Assembly (NCBI GenBank): GCA_028285105.1
Contig: JANQQE010000011.1
Coordinates: 571,856-635,855, forward strand
Direction of reading: 5' to 3'
Length of the DNA stretch: 64,000 nt
Source of the DNA: Alphaproteobacteria bacterium
GTDB lineage: Bacteria > Planctomycetota > Phycisphaerae > UBA1845
Shown: one piece after another, positions 17,088-25,605 of the stretch
How positions within the stretch are numbered: position 1 is the first letter of the stretch
How the letters are laid out: each line of letters begins with the position of its first letter
The notes under the pieces: generated by a model
Database searches by the model: none
What the model saw: the letters and a program-made list of their open reading frames with translations, nothing else
What the model was told of the DNA's origin: nothing
Position numbers and translations under genes: made by a program

Positions 17088-19385
17088 CTACTGCGTGCTG
17101 GCTACTTTGCGATCCTCGGGACTGACATAGTGTGTCACCTGCTTCGTCCAAAAGTTTTGGCCGTCGAACGTCGTGCAGGTCGAGGTGGACTTGAAGAAGT
17201 CGATTTTGCCAGCCACCGGCATGAGTTTGGAAATCATGCCAGCGATCTTGCCGATAACGCCTCGCACCTCGGGATCGGGAATGGCCATGGGTGCCATTCC
17301 GCTGATCATGGACACCATACCGATGACGGCTTGGAGATCCTTGCCCATGTTGCGTTGATCCTTAAGCGTCGCGGAGAAGAAATCGCCTTCTGGAACAATC
17401 GCTTCGGCCATCACTCGCGCGTTCTTGGTTATACCCGGGTGATTGCCCTTCGCGGTTTCCAGACACATCTCGATGGCGTCAATCGACGAACCGGCGATCA
17501 GCTTTCCATCGGCGATGCCCCAGACAGCCACCGGCATCGGGTTCATCTGCATGTACAGCGTTTCAAATCCTGTCAGTGTGTCGTGGCTGACGGGTGCGCT
17601 ACGCATGGCCATCATGCCCATCATGGGGTTCTGCTGAGCCAACTCACCAACCTTGGTTGTCATGAATTCAACGCCGCGACTCACCTGCTTTTGGGCGAAC
17701 TCCGCATCGGTCACATTCATCACCGAAACCCAACCGCCATCGTCCAGCATGACGTTGGCAGCCCCACCTTCAAACCAGCTCAAAATTTCCTTTTTGACGT
17801 CGAATGAAAACTGCTCCTGCATGCCTTCCCACTCGCTCCAGGCCATCTCGCCATCTTCGCCATATGTTTTGAACGAGTCCTCGATGAATTTGTAGAAGGC
17901 GTTGAGATCGATGGCGCTGATGACCTCGTACGACTTGGTTTCTTTCGGGAGGTACTTGTCGAAATCTGCGACGCTCGTCTTGCAGTTCTGGCAAGCGAAT
18001 ACCGGATAGAATGGTTTCTCTTCGGCGCCATCGATAAGTGCAATGCGCGAATCGGTATAGACCGAATGACCTTCGGTGCGCGACGTGGTGGCAGTAAAAT
18101 CGATCATGCCGGGCAAATCCATCAAACGATTAACCAGACGAATCGCACCTTCATCATTTGAACCTGCGTCCTTCTTGGTCAACTCCGTAGCTTTGAGCGT
18201 GGCGTGTCCGACGATTTCCTTGAACTTTGGCAGATCGCGGAGGGCGTCGAGGTCGGGATCGGAGGCCATGTGATGCGGCGCGTAGAAACCGGCATGTACT
18301 GCTTTCTCCAACCCTTCGATCGCTGCGTCCTTGTTGCCATTGAGCGATTCAAAACACGCGACGGCATACAGCACACGCGAGTCACCGGGGGCCATGGATT
18401 GGGCTTTTTTGGCCAATTCCAATCCCTTGGCGTAGTCCTTTTGCTCATACGATTCCCATGCCTGCTGACAGACCTGATAAGCCTCTCCCGTTCTGACCGA
18501 ATTGACGATGTGGTCGTTCGCCCGGCCAGCGCCATTCTGGCCCATTGAGACGTCGATGGACTTGCGAATGGGGTTGAGCATCGCCTGCATGTCGAAAAAC
18601 ACCAGTTCATCTTCGGGGGCCGCCAGGTCAGCGAATCCGGATTTGAATCGATTGCTGTCAGCAATGCATTTGACGGACTTATCGCCAGCCAAAAGTTCAA
18701 TCGCGTTGTTTCGCAGACTGTCATTGAGTGAAATAATGATGACTTCATCGCGCTGCGTGATCGCCAGCGTGATGGGTGGTGCGCCCGGAACCTGACGGGT
18801 GAAGTTGCAACCCGTGATCTTGGCACCCTTCAATTCAGACACTTCAACCTGCAACACCTCTGACTCGGCGGCCGTGTTGATCTCTTCGATCATTCCATTG
18901 AGGATCGCCACCAGACCTTCGTAGTTCTTGTCAGACGAAGTCCCGCCGCTAAACATGAAGATGAGGTCCGGCGGACCCATGTTGACGTTTGAGCCCTTGA
19001 TCTGCGGCTCGCCAAACCGTTCTGCAAAGACGAAGTTGTGATTGCCCAGGTCATCCCAATCGACGCCATTGATGAGCTTTTGGGCTTTGTCCTTGATGCG
19101 ATTGACTTCGTTCATCTCATCTTCGCCAATCGCCGAACCGAGCATTGTCATCGCGTCTTCGCAGATGCCGGTGTCCATGAATGTCTGAGCTACATCGTCC
19201 CAATACTCGTTCAGGAATTGCCGCTCAGGATTGTGCTGCGCGGATACGACCAGAAACACATCGTCGGGCACGGCGCGGATCAGCGAAAACTCAGCCGCCC
19301 GCACATTGGCTGACAGAACAAAATTGGCGCACATCATGCAGCTAAAGAGTGTGGCGAAAGATGCAGACGTTCGTTTTTTCATCAT
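17088..19385 (-). CDS. Large exported protein of unknown function with a TPR-like module
   Basis: A 765-residue protein with a signal peptide MMKKRTSASFATLFSC... ending near ANVRA|AEF. ATG at 19383-19385 is chosen because GAAGGAA precedes it and the signal peptide begins there. Residues ~35-290 begin DDVFLVVSAQHNPER and look like the periplasmic inhibitor-like fold of planctomycete surface proteins. About 310-390 contains two helical TPR-like repeats (AYQVCQQAWESYEQKDYAKG; DSRVLYAVACFESLNGNKDA). The C-terminal half contains a CQNC pair and a Met-rich stretch (about 650-730: PMMGMMAMRS, GMVSMISGMAPMA). I do not recognise the family. The TPR sits in the middle, between what seem to be two copies of a related alpha/beta unit. 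It has its own terminator downstream. Confidence 0.75.
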   Translation of the reverse strand: MMKKRTSASFATLFSCMMCANFVLSANVRAAEFSLIRAVPDDVFLVVSAQHNPERQFLNEYWDDVAQTFMDTGICEDAMTMLGSAIGEDEMNEVNRIKDKAQKLINGVDWDDLGNHNFVFAERFGEPQIKGSNVNMGPPDLIFMFSGGTSSDKNYEGLVAILNGMIEEINTAAESEVLQVEVSELKGAKITGCNFTRQVPGAPPITLAITQRDEVIIISLNDSLRNNAIELLAGDKSVKCIADSNRFKSGFADLAAPEDELVFFDMQAMLNPIRKSIDVSMGQNGAGRANDHIVNSVRTGEAYQVCQQAWESYEQKDYAKGLELAKKAQSMAPGDSRVLYAVACFESLNGNKDAAIEGLEKAVHAGFYAPHHMASDPDLDALRDLPKFKEIVGHATLKATELTKKDAGSNDEGAIRLVNRLMDLPGMIDFTATTSRTEGHSVYTDSRIALIDGAEEKPFYPVFACQNCKTSVADFDKYLPKETKSYEVISAIDLNAFYKFIEDSFKTYGEDGEMAWSEWEGMQEQFSFDVKKEILSWFEGGAANVMLDDGGWVSVMNVTDAEFAQKQVSRGVEFMTTKVGELAQQNPMMGMMAMRSAPVSHDTLTGFETLYMQMNPMPVAVWGIADGKLIAGSSIDAIEMCLETAKGNHPGITKNARVMAEAIVPEGDFFSATLKDQRNMGKDLQAVIGMVSMISGMAPMAIPDPEVRGVIGKIAGMISKLMPVAGKIDFFKSTSTCTTFDGQNFWTKQVTHYVSPEDRKVASTQ

Positions 19386-19866
19386 GTTGATTCCTTCAAA
19401 GTCAGTTGAAAATCGTCGGCTTGCGACGTATTGATTTGGTTCCGGTCCATTCACTGCTCCAATCATAACACATCTTTCGGACGATGAAGCGGCTGATCGG
19501 TGCGGTTGCAGTTGATTCCTGTGTCCGGTTGTGTCACCCATCCGACAACCAGCCCAAAATTGTCAATCGATCTGTATTTGCGCCCGGATTTGTCGAGAAT
19601 CGAGTACTTCGTTCCCCACGTACGAACGTCGAAAGACGGTCCAATTTGAGGAACCGACGCCCAGTCTGAGACGGGGCCAAATGTGGGATTTGCCAGGCTC
19701 AAACCCTCATCGAACCACCGGCGAAACCGTGACGTAATATATGCAGTCGCCCCAACCCCACCCCGGGTTGCTGACTAAATCCTTATAGGTATGATATTTA
19801 ACGCAGTATTCAAGAATCGGTCCCTAACCCAATTATTCGGGCAAGGCAAAGGAGTTTGAACCACCG
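19386..19866. other. Intergenic region between divergent exported-protein and P-type ATPase genes
   Basis: About 480 nt that must contain the promoters of both divergent genes. An 80-codon minus-strand frame at 19463-19702 has a protein-like composition but only a TTG start and no ribosome binding site, so I do not call it. An AAGGAG lies about 12 nt before the ATPase ATG. Confidence 0.4.
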
Positions 19867-21909
19867 ATGGCCCATTTCGATATTAAAAGTTCGGTCGAGC
19901 AGGAAACCAAACGCGGTGAGGCACTGTTTTATGCGACTTTGATGGGCGGAATGCTCATCATCGCCTCGTTCGTCGCCGAGTACGTGTTCGATTCGCGCAT
20001 CCGAGACGCCCATGGCAACCTGGTCAACCCGCACGTCGATGTCCTGGCGCTGGTTGGGGCTTGCCTGTTGAGCATCCCGCTCCTTTGGCACGCCATCACC
20101 CACCTGATTCGCGGCGAGATGCACATGGACGAATTGGTCGCACTGGCCATCGCGGCGGCCATCGCACTGGGTGAATATCAGGAAGCCGGCGTCATCGCGT
20201 TTTTTATGATTATCTCCAACTTGATCGAAACGCGGACGGCACTCGGTGCCCGAGCGTCGATCGAAGGATTGTTGCGACTCACCCCGCCCAAAGCCCATCT
20301 CATCAATGCCGACGGTTCCGAAGTCGAAATCGAATCCATGAAGCTTAGGGCTGGCATGATTATCCGTGTCCGTCCGGGCGACAACATCCCGGCTGACGGT
20401 GAAATCATCCGCGGCGAGTCTTCCATCAACCAAGCCAACATCACCGGTGAATCGTTGCCAGCCGACAAGATTGTCGGCGACGAAGTCTTCGGCGGAACGA
20501 GCAACCTGACCGGTGCAATTGACATTCGCGTCACCAAGGCTGGCGAAGACACGACGCTCGGTCGCGTGCGTCACCTGATTATGGAAGCTGAACGCACCCG
20601 CATCCCACTGATGCGACTCATCGATCGCTATGCAGGTTGGTATACGCCAACCATCGTCATGCTGGCGGGCATCGTCTGGTACTTCACCGAAGACAAAATG
20701 GTCGCGATGGAGAAGGCGATCACGATGTTGATCGTAGCCTGCCCGTGTGCCCTCGTACTGGCCACTCCGACTGCGATGGTCGCGGCACTGAGTTGTGCCT
20801 CGCGGCTGGGCATCCTCATCAAAAACGTTATTCAATTGGAATATGCCCGAAACTTGACCGCAGTTGTGTTTGACAAGACAGGTACACTGACCACCGGCGA
20901 GCTTTCGGTCACGCAGCTTCGTCCGATTGAAGGTGTCGACGGCGCGGCGATGCTTCATGCGGCGGCTTCGGTCGAGCAATTCAGCAAGCACCCCGCAGCC
21001 CGCGCCGTAGTCAACATCGCTCGCGATGCCAACATCCAACTGGGACATGGCGACGGATTCAAAGAATCGATGGGCCAGGGCGTCGTTGCCAGTCTCGACG
21101 GCACTGAGATCATGGTGGGTCGTCGATCCTGGATGGAGTCAGCCGGGGTCAACATGAGCGCCTTGGACGACTCAAAATATGCCGAGCCTGAAGGAGTCAG
21201 CGTGCTGTACGTCACCCGTGGCGGACAACCAATGGGCTGGATCGGCATGGAAGACAAGACCCGCGGCGATGCCCGTGAGGCGATCGATGAATTGCGTACC
21301 TTGGGCGTCAAACATCTGTCGATGGTCACGGGCGACAAATGGTCCGTTGCCCGACGCGTAGCCGCCGAGATGGGCTGTACAGAGGTTCAAGCCGAGGTTC
21401 TACCCGAAGAAAAGCTGACTCTTGTAGACGATTTGAAAAAACGAGGCCACCGCGTGATGGTCGTGGGTGACGGTGTGAACGATGCCCCCGCATTGGCGGC
21501 TGGCGATATGGGCGTGGCGATGGGGGCAGCCGGTAGCGACGTGGCGATCAATTCGGCGTCGGTCGCCCTGCTCAACAGCGACCTTTCGCGATTGCCATTC
21601 CTCGTCAAACTCTCGCGTGCGACGACCAAAGTCATCTGGCAAAACCTGATTTTCGGCGTGGTGTTTATTGTGGTGACGCAGACGCTGGCGATCTGGGGCG
21701 TGTTTAAACCGATCATGGCCGCCGTAGCCCACACGATTGCGACGGCATTTGTCATCTTCAACAGTGCCCGACTTGTTCGATTCGGTGAAGAGCGTGTCGA
21801 TGAACACGAATACTTCGAAGGCGAATCGCCGGACCTGGACACCGGTCATTCGCATGAGGACCATGCTCCGGCGGACACCATCACGATGGGTCGCCCAATG
21901 CCTGCATAG
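19867..21909 (+). CDS. Heavy-metal P1B-type ATPase
   Basis: A 680-residue membrane pump. The metal-binding CPC motif is at residues 292-294 (ACPCALVLATPTA), the phosphorylated Asp at 336 (FDKTGTLTTGE), and the P1B-specific SKHPA near residue 373. TGE (ITGESLPADK) is the actuator loop, and GDGVNDAPALA is the hinge. It lacks the usual N-terminal CxxC heavy-metal-associated domain. Instead it has a His-rich C-terminal tail with HSHEDH. The CPC context is intermediate between copper (CPCALGLATP) and zinc/cadmium types, so the substrate is not assigned. An arsenite methyltransferase 1 kb downstream hints at a metal or metalloid resistance neighbourhood, but the genes are not tightly linked. Confidence 0.92.
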   Translation: MAHFDIKSSVEQETKRGEALFYATLMGGMLIIASFVAEYVFDSRIRDAHGNLVNPHVDVLALVGACLLSIPLLWHAITHLIRGEMHMDELVALAIAAAIALGEYQEAGVIAFFMIISNLIETRTALGARASIEGLLRLTPPKAHLINADGSEVEIESMKLRAGMIIRVRPGDNIPADGEIIRGESSINQANITGESLPADKIVGDEVFGGTSNLTGAIDIRVTKAGEDTTLGRVRHLIMEAERTRIPLMRLIDRYAGWYTPTIVMLAGIVWYFTEDKMVAMEKAITMLIVACPCALVLATPTAMVAALSCASRLGILIKNVIQLEYARNLTAVVFDKTGTLTTGELSVTQLRPIEGVDGAAMLHAAASVEQFSKHPAARAVVNIARDANIQLGHGDGFKESMGQGVVASLDGTEIMVGRRSWMESAGVNMSALDDSKYAEPEGVSVLYVTRGGQPMGWIGMEDKTRGDAREAIDELRTLGVKHLSMVTGDKWSVARRVAAEMGCTEVQAEVLPEEKLTLVDDLKKRGHRVMVVGDGVNDAPALAAGDMGVAMGAAGSDVAINSASVALLNSDLSRLPFLVKLSRATTKVIWQNLIFGVVFIVVTQTLAIWGVFKPIMAAVAHTIATAFVIFNSARLVRFGEERVDEHEYFEGESPDLDTGHSHEDHAPADTITMGRPMPA

Positions 21910-22125
21910 AATCGGGACCGGCACAACAAATCACATGCAAGTACAACCTACCGCGCCACATTTCACACCATATGATTTGTGGCGTATTTACTTTTCAGTC
22001 TGTCAGTAATTCGGCAACGAATGATTCTGAAGCAATTCAACATTGGACTTGAAACAATCACCGTTGCTAGTATTGTATAGGTAGTTTCATACCTGCATTT
22101 TCAAAGAGGCGAATGGAGTCGCGCC

Positions 22126-22737
22126 ATGCTCTTATGGGAAGCCGTTTCCGGTAACAACGTCACCAAGTCCCCAGCCCAAACAAAGGTCAAAGCGATTAGT
22201 ACACGTCCGCGAAGTCTGCGGGTCAACGACCGGTGCGCCGCTCAAACGCGCGTGGGTCGGCGGTGTCGATGTCGAAAAGCCCATGGTTCCGACTTCTGCA
22301 ACTTCCACGATCCGGAAATTTCAGCCCGCATTCGAGCAGCCTCTGCCGCCAAGCGCGAAGCCAAAAAGCAACAACTCGCCGCCCTTCCGGAAGGCTACCT
22401 CAAGACGCTGGCCAACACCGACGGCATCGTCAATGCTCTTGAAAACGTCTACCGCGAAGTACGCCTCGGGGTCATTTCGACGCGGACGGCGAGCGTACTT
22501 CTGGCCATCGTCGATCGGATGATCGCTTACGACAAACTCATCAGCACCGTGGGCCGACGCCGCACGACCAAGCTTCAGCGGGCCAAGGAACTCCGCATGC
22601 TGGTCAGCGACCTGATGGAAGACATGGAAACTCGCGGACCAGCCAAACAGGTCGCCAGCAGCAGCAAATCGGTCCCTGCCGCCCTACCGTCAGCCAAGAG
22701 CAACTCCCGTCGCCAGAGCCAAAAGAACGTCGGCTAG
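22126..22737 (+). CDS. Small basic protein with a Cys/His zinc-finger motif
   Basis: A 203-residue protein. Residues ~37-62 hold CAAQTRVGRRCRCRKAHG followed by SDFCNFHD. This is the C-x9-C...C-x2-H pattern seen in the widespread 'RCxAxTKxGxRCxNxxxxGxxxCxxH' zinc-binding motif (DUF5763-like). The rest is helical (AARIR/AAKREAKKQQ; then two long helices around 95-150) with a Ser/Lys-rich disordered tail. Such motifs occur in phage-derived and host nucleic-acid-associated proteins, so a DNA or RNA role is possible but unproven. It is a single gene with no close operon partner. Confidence 0.7.
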   Translation: MLLWEAVSGNNVTKSPAQTKVKAISTRPRSLRVNDRCAAQTRVGRRCRCRKAHGSDFCNFHDPEISARIRAASAAKREAKKQQLAALPEGYLKTLANTDGIVNALENVYREVRLGVISTRTASVLLAIVDRMIAYDKLISTVGRRRTTKLQRAKELRMLVSDLMEDMETRGPAKQVASSSKSVPAALPSAKSNSRRQSQKNVG

Positions 22738-22942
22738 CTCACGCGACATTCAGCATTAATCTCAAGCGGGTACCATTGGCAACTTGACGATCTGTGTTTG
22801 ACGCGAGTACCGATCCAAATCTCTGCAATAAACTCCGACCACCATCGCATTCAACAATGACGCCACCGGTTCGCCGATCGCGACGCATTCCTATAGAATT
22901 TCAATTGTAGACGGGCAAGTACCAGCACCGAAAGGAACATCC

Positions 22943-24016
22943 ATGCCCAAAGTGCCATCGACTGACACTGCCGACAACCAAATGGCCCACGACGCCATCC
23001 GTGAATACTACGGCAAGACCATTCAAACCAAGGACGACTTGAAGACGTCCGCGTGCTGCGCCTCTGATGCGATGCCCCGCCGCTTGCGTGAGATCGTCAA
23101 AAACATCGAACCGGAGATCGTCAAGAAGTTCTACGGTTGCGGATCGCCAATTCCACAAGACCTGGACGGCTGCACCGTGCTGGACCTTGGCTGCGGTACC
23201 GGGCGCGACGTCTTCATCGCATCCAAGCTCGTTGGCGAATCGGGCAGGGTCATCGGGGTGGACATGACCACTGAACAACTCGACGTTGCCCGCAAGCACA
23301 CCGACGCGCAGATGAAGCGTTTTGGGTTCAATCAATCCAACGTGCAATTTCTCAATGGATACATCGAAGACCTCGCAACTGCCGGCGTCAAAGACAACTC
23401 CGTCGATGTCGTGATCTCGAATTGCGTCATCAACCTGTCGCCGGACAAGCGTCGCGTTTTCTCGGAAATCTTCCGCGTGTTGCGTCCGGGCGGCGAACTG
23501 TACTTTTCCGACATTTTCGCTGACCGTAGAATCCCCGAGTTGGTCGCGAGCGATCAGGTGCTGCGTGGCGAGTGTCTGGGAGGAGCATTGTACTTCGAGG
23601 ATTTCCGCCGCTTGCTGCGCGATCTTGGGTGCCTGGATTTTCGCGTCGTCGCCAACAGCGAAACCATCGTCCGCGAGCCTTCGCTGCAAACTGCGGTCGG
23701 TTCGATCCGGTTCTTCTCAAAAACGTTGCGGGCATTCAAACTTGACGATTTAGAGGATATTTGTGAAGACTACGGGCAGGTCGCGACATACCAAGGTACA
23801 ATGACCGAGTGTCCCACGCACTTTACGCTCGACAATCATCACGACTTTGTTGCAAAAAAGCCCATGCTCGTCTGCGGCAACACCGCCTCGATGGTAAGCC
23901 GCACAAGGTTTGGCCGCCATTTTGAAGTCACGGGTTCGCGCAATACCCACTTTGGTGCATTTGATTGCGGATCGGGCGTTTGCAATGATGATTCATCCGG
24001 CGAGGCGTGCTGCTAG
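22943..24016 (+). CDS. arsM: Arsenite S-adenosylmethionine methyltransferase
   Basis: A 357-residue SAM methyltransferase. Motif I is VLDLGCGTGRDVF (about residues 79-91) and motif II/III is GVDMTTEQLDVA. The four arsenic-binding cysteines of the ArsM family can be placed at Cys38, Cys66, Cys161 (SNCVINLSPDK) and Cys211 (GECLGGAL). Their spacings (28, 95, 50) closely match the algal enzyme pattern (28, 102, 50). The C-terminus adds a Cys-rich tail (CGSGVCNDDSSGEACC), which may bind As(III). It would methylate arsenite to volatile or less toxic species. An AAAGGAA lies before the ATG. No arsR or arsenite pump gene is adjacent. Confidence 0.92.
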   Translation: MPKVPSTDTADNQMAHDAIREYYGKTIQTKDDLKTSACCASDAMPRRLREIVKNIEPEIVKKFYGCGSPIPQDLDGCTVLDLGCGTGRDVFIASKLVGESGRVIGVDMTTEQLDVARKHTDAQMKRFGFNQSNVQFLNGYIEDLATAGVKDNSVDVVISNCVINLSPDKRRVFSEIFRVLRPGGELYFSDIFADRRIPELVASDQVLRGECLGGALYFEDFRRLLRDLGCLDFRVVANSETIVREPSLQTAVGSIRFFSKTLRAFKLDDLEDICEDYGQVATYQGTMTECPTHFTLDNHHDFVAKKPMLVCGNTASMVSRTRFGRHFEVTGSRNTHFGAFDCGSGVCNDDSSGEACC

Positions 24017-24053
24017 AAGCACCAAAAGGGAAATCGATGAGGGAGGTACCGAA

Positions 24054-24668
24054 ATGCAGCAAGCACACGTAAGACGCGACGCCCGCACGTTGATCGCGCT
24101 GATGGCCGTCGGTTGCATTTCAGGCGTGATATTCTTGTGTTACACGGGGTGCGACATCGCGTCGATTCCCGGTTTGGGTGCGCCATCGCCTACCGGCGGC
24201 AATCGAGGATCGGATCGCACGCCGACTCCGTCAAGCACACCGACGCCTAGCCCTTCTCCCGAGCCCGAGGCCTGCAATGTCGATTCCGATTGCGACGACG
24301 GGTTGTTCTGCAACGGTGTCGAGGCTTGCGCGAATGACACTTGCCTGGACGGGACTGCACCTTGCGACCTTCAGACTGAAACGTGCGACGAAGGAAATGA
24401 TGTTTGCGAAATGATCGTCACCGGCGCCCCGTGTATCAGTGACGTCAATTGTGCCGAAGGATTTACCTGCGATCTCGACAACAACGTGTGTGTGCCATTG
24501 GAAGGGTGTGGGCGCGGGGTTTGCAACATCGCCAACTCGAGCCCCGGCTGCAACAATCAGCAATGTTGTGACGATGTTTGCCTTTTCGATGTCTCGTGTT
24601 GTACGATTCAATGGACGCAGGAATGTGCGAACCTGGCGCTGAGCCTTTCAACATGTCTCCAACCGTAA
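24054..24668 (+). CDS. Cys-rich surface protein, probable lipoprotein
   Basis: A 204-residue protein. A hydrophobic N-terminal helix ends in YTGC, a plausible though atypical lipobox. It is followed by a Pro/Thr/Ser linker (PTPSSTPTPSPSPEPE). The rest is cysteine-rich. Its CNVDSDCDDGLFCNGVEAC repeats resemble the eukaryote-like Cys modules of planctomycete and myxobacterial secreted proteins. It ends with CCDDVCLFDVSCCTIQWTQEC, a recurrent C-terminal Cys block. ATG at 24054 is chosen because GAGGGAGGT precedes it. Disulfide-rich domains fit a location outside the cytoplasmic membrane. The function is unknown. It lies 37 nt after arsM and 52 nt before the Usp gene, all on one strand. Confidence 0.75.
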   Translation: MQQAHVRRDARTLIALMAVGCISGVIFLCYTGCDIASIPGLGAPSPTGGNRGSDRTPTPSSTPTPSPSPEPEACNVDSDCDDGLFCNGVEACANDTCLDGTAPCDLQTETCDEGNDVCEMIVTGAPCISDVNCAEGFTCDLDNNVCVPLEGCGRGVCNIANSSPGCNNQQCCDDVCLFDVSCCTIQWTQECANLALSLSTCLQP

Positions 24669-24720
24669 CATGTCTTCGGGCATGTGGGCCGGGATGATTA
24701 TCAGCCGGGAGTAATGTCAA

Positions 24721-25563
24721 ATGTCGAGACGGATCGTCGTCGGGCTGGACGGTACCGAATATTGCGAGAACGCAATCCGTGTCGCGTGCAAAGCGGCTGA
24801 TGCGTTTGACGGCGTGCTGGTTGGCGTCGCCGTCGTGGACGAACCCGGCATCGACGCCAGCGCTCGAGGTGCAGGTCCCGGTGCGTATCACTACGCCAAG
24901 AGCGTGCGCGAAAAGCGGCTGACCGATGCGGAAGAACGCACGCGTAAGTGGCTCGACGATTTTGAAGAGACCTGCAAGTCAGCCGGTGTCCGCTACGAAC
25001 TTGCCCATCATCATGGCGTGCCCTTTCAGGCGATCATTGACGAGTCGCGCTATGCCGATTTGATCGTCATCGGTATTCGCACCAATTTTCATTTCGAAAC
25101 CAGCGAGGGCTATGGCGACACGCTCCGCCGCTTGATGAACAGTGGCGTCTGCCCGGTGCTGGCTGTTCCGAAAGATGCCGACTTGCCCAAGCGTGTGGTC
25201 ATCGCCTACGACGGCAGCATTCATTCAGCCCGGGCCATGCGGGCATATGTGCAATTGGGCGCCATTCGCCCTGATCACGACGAATTGGTTCTGCTGCATG
25301 TCGGTGAGTCGTCAAAGTCGGAAGATCACGTCCAGCTCGTCCGCGCCCACAAGTACATCGCTGGCTACGGATATGCGGTCGAACTCGTCCGCCGCGAAGG
25401 TAGTCCCGACGAAGTCATCGAACAAGTCGCCCTGGAGTACTCCCCCAGCATGATCGTCATCGGCGCGTACGGAAGAAAAGGCATCATCAAGAACCTATTC
25501 TTCGGTTCAACGGCCGATCGGTTAATCAAGAACGAACGCATACCCCTGTTTGTGTATCATTGA
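24721..25563 (+). CDS. Tandem-domain universal stress protein
   Basis: A 280-residue protein with two Usp folds. Domain 1 is about residues 1-145 (IVVGLDGTEYCENAIRVACKAAD). Domain 2 is about 153-280 (RVVIAYDGSIHSARAMRAY). Domain 2 ends in the ATP-binding pattern GAYGRKGIIKNLFFGSTADRLI. In domain 1 the equivalent glycine loop is degenerate, so only one site may bind nucleotide. The role is stress tolerance by an unknown mechanism. GGGAG lies 9 nt before the ATG. The gene ends 42 nt before the convergent symporter gene. Confidence 0.9.
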   Translation: MSRRIVVGLDGTEYCENAIRVACKAADAFDGVLVGVAVVDEPGIDASARGAGPGAYHYAKSVREKRLTDAEERTRKWLDDFEETCKSAGVRYELAHHHGVPFQAIIDESRYADLIVIGIRTNFHFETSEGYGDTLRRLMNSGVCPVLAVPKDADLPKRVVIAYDGSIHSARAMRAYVQLGAIRPDHDELVLLHVGESSKSEDHVQLVRAHKYIAGYGYAVELVRREGSPDEVIEQVALEYSPSMIVIGAYGRKGIIKNLFFGSTADRLIKNERIPLFVYH

Positions 25564-25605
25564 CTGATCTCGGGTTTGGTGTGGCGTGCGCATCGTTGGT
25601 GGGCA

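Noticed and set aside
19463..19702. An 80-codon minus-strand frame between divergent genes
   Set aside because: Only a TTG start and no ribosome binding site, and it ends beside the exported-protein start. The protein-like composition alone is not enough.
19810..21048. A 412-codon open frame on the minus strand
   Set aside because: It lies antisense to the P1B ATPase gene, has no recognisable domain and a low-complexity Asp/Gly/Val-rich composition typical of antisense frames in GC-rich genes.
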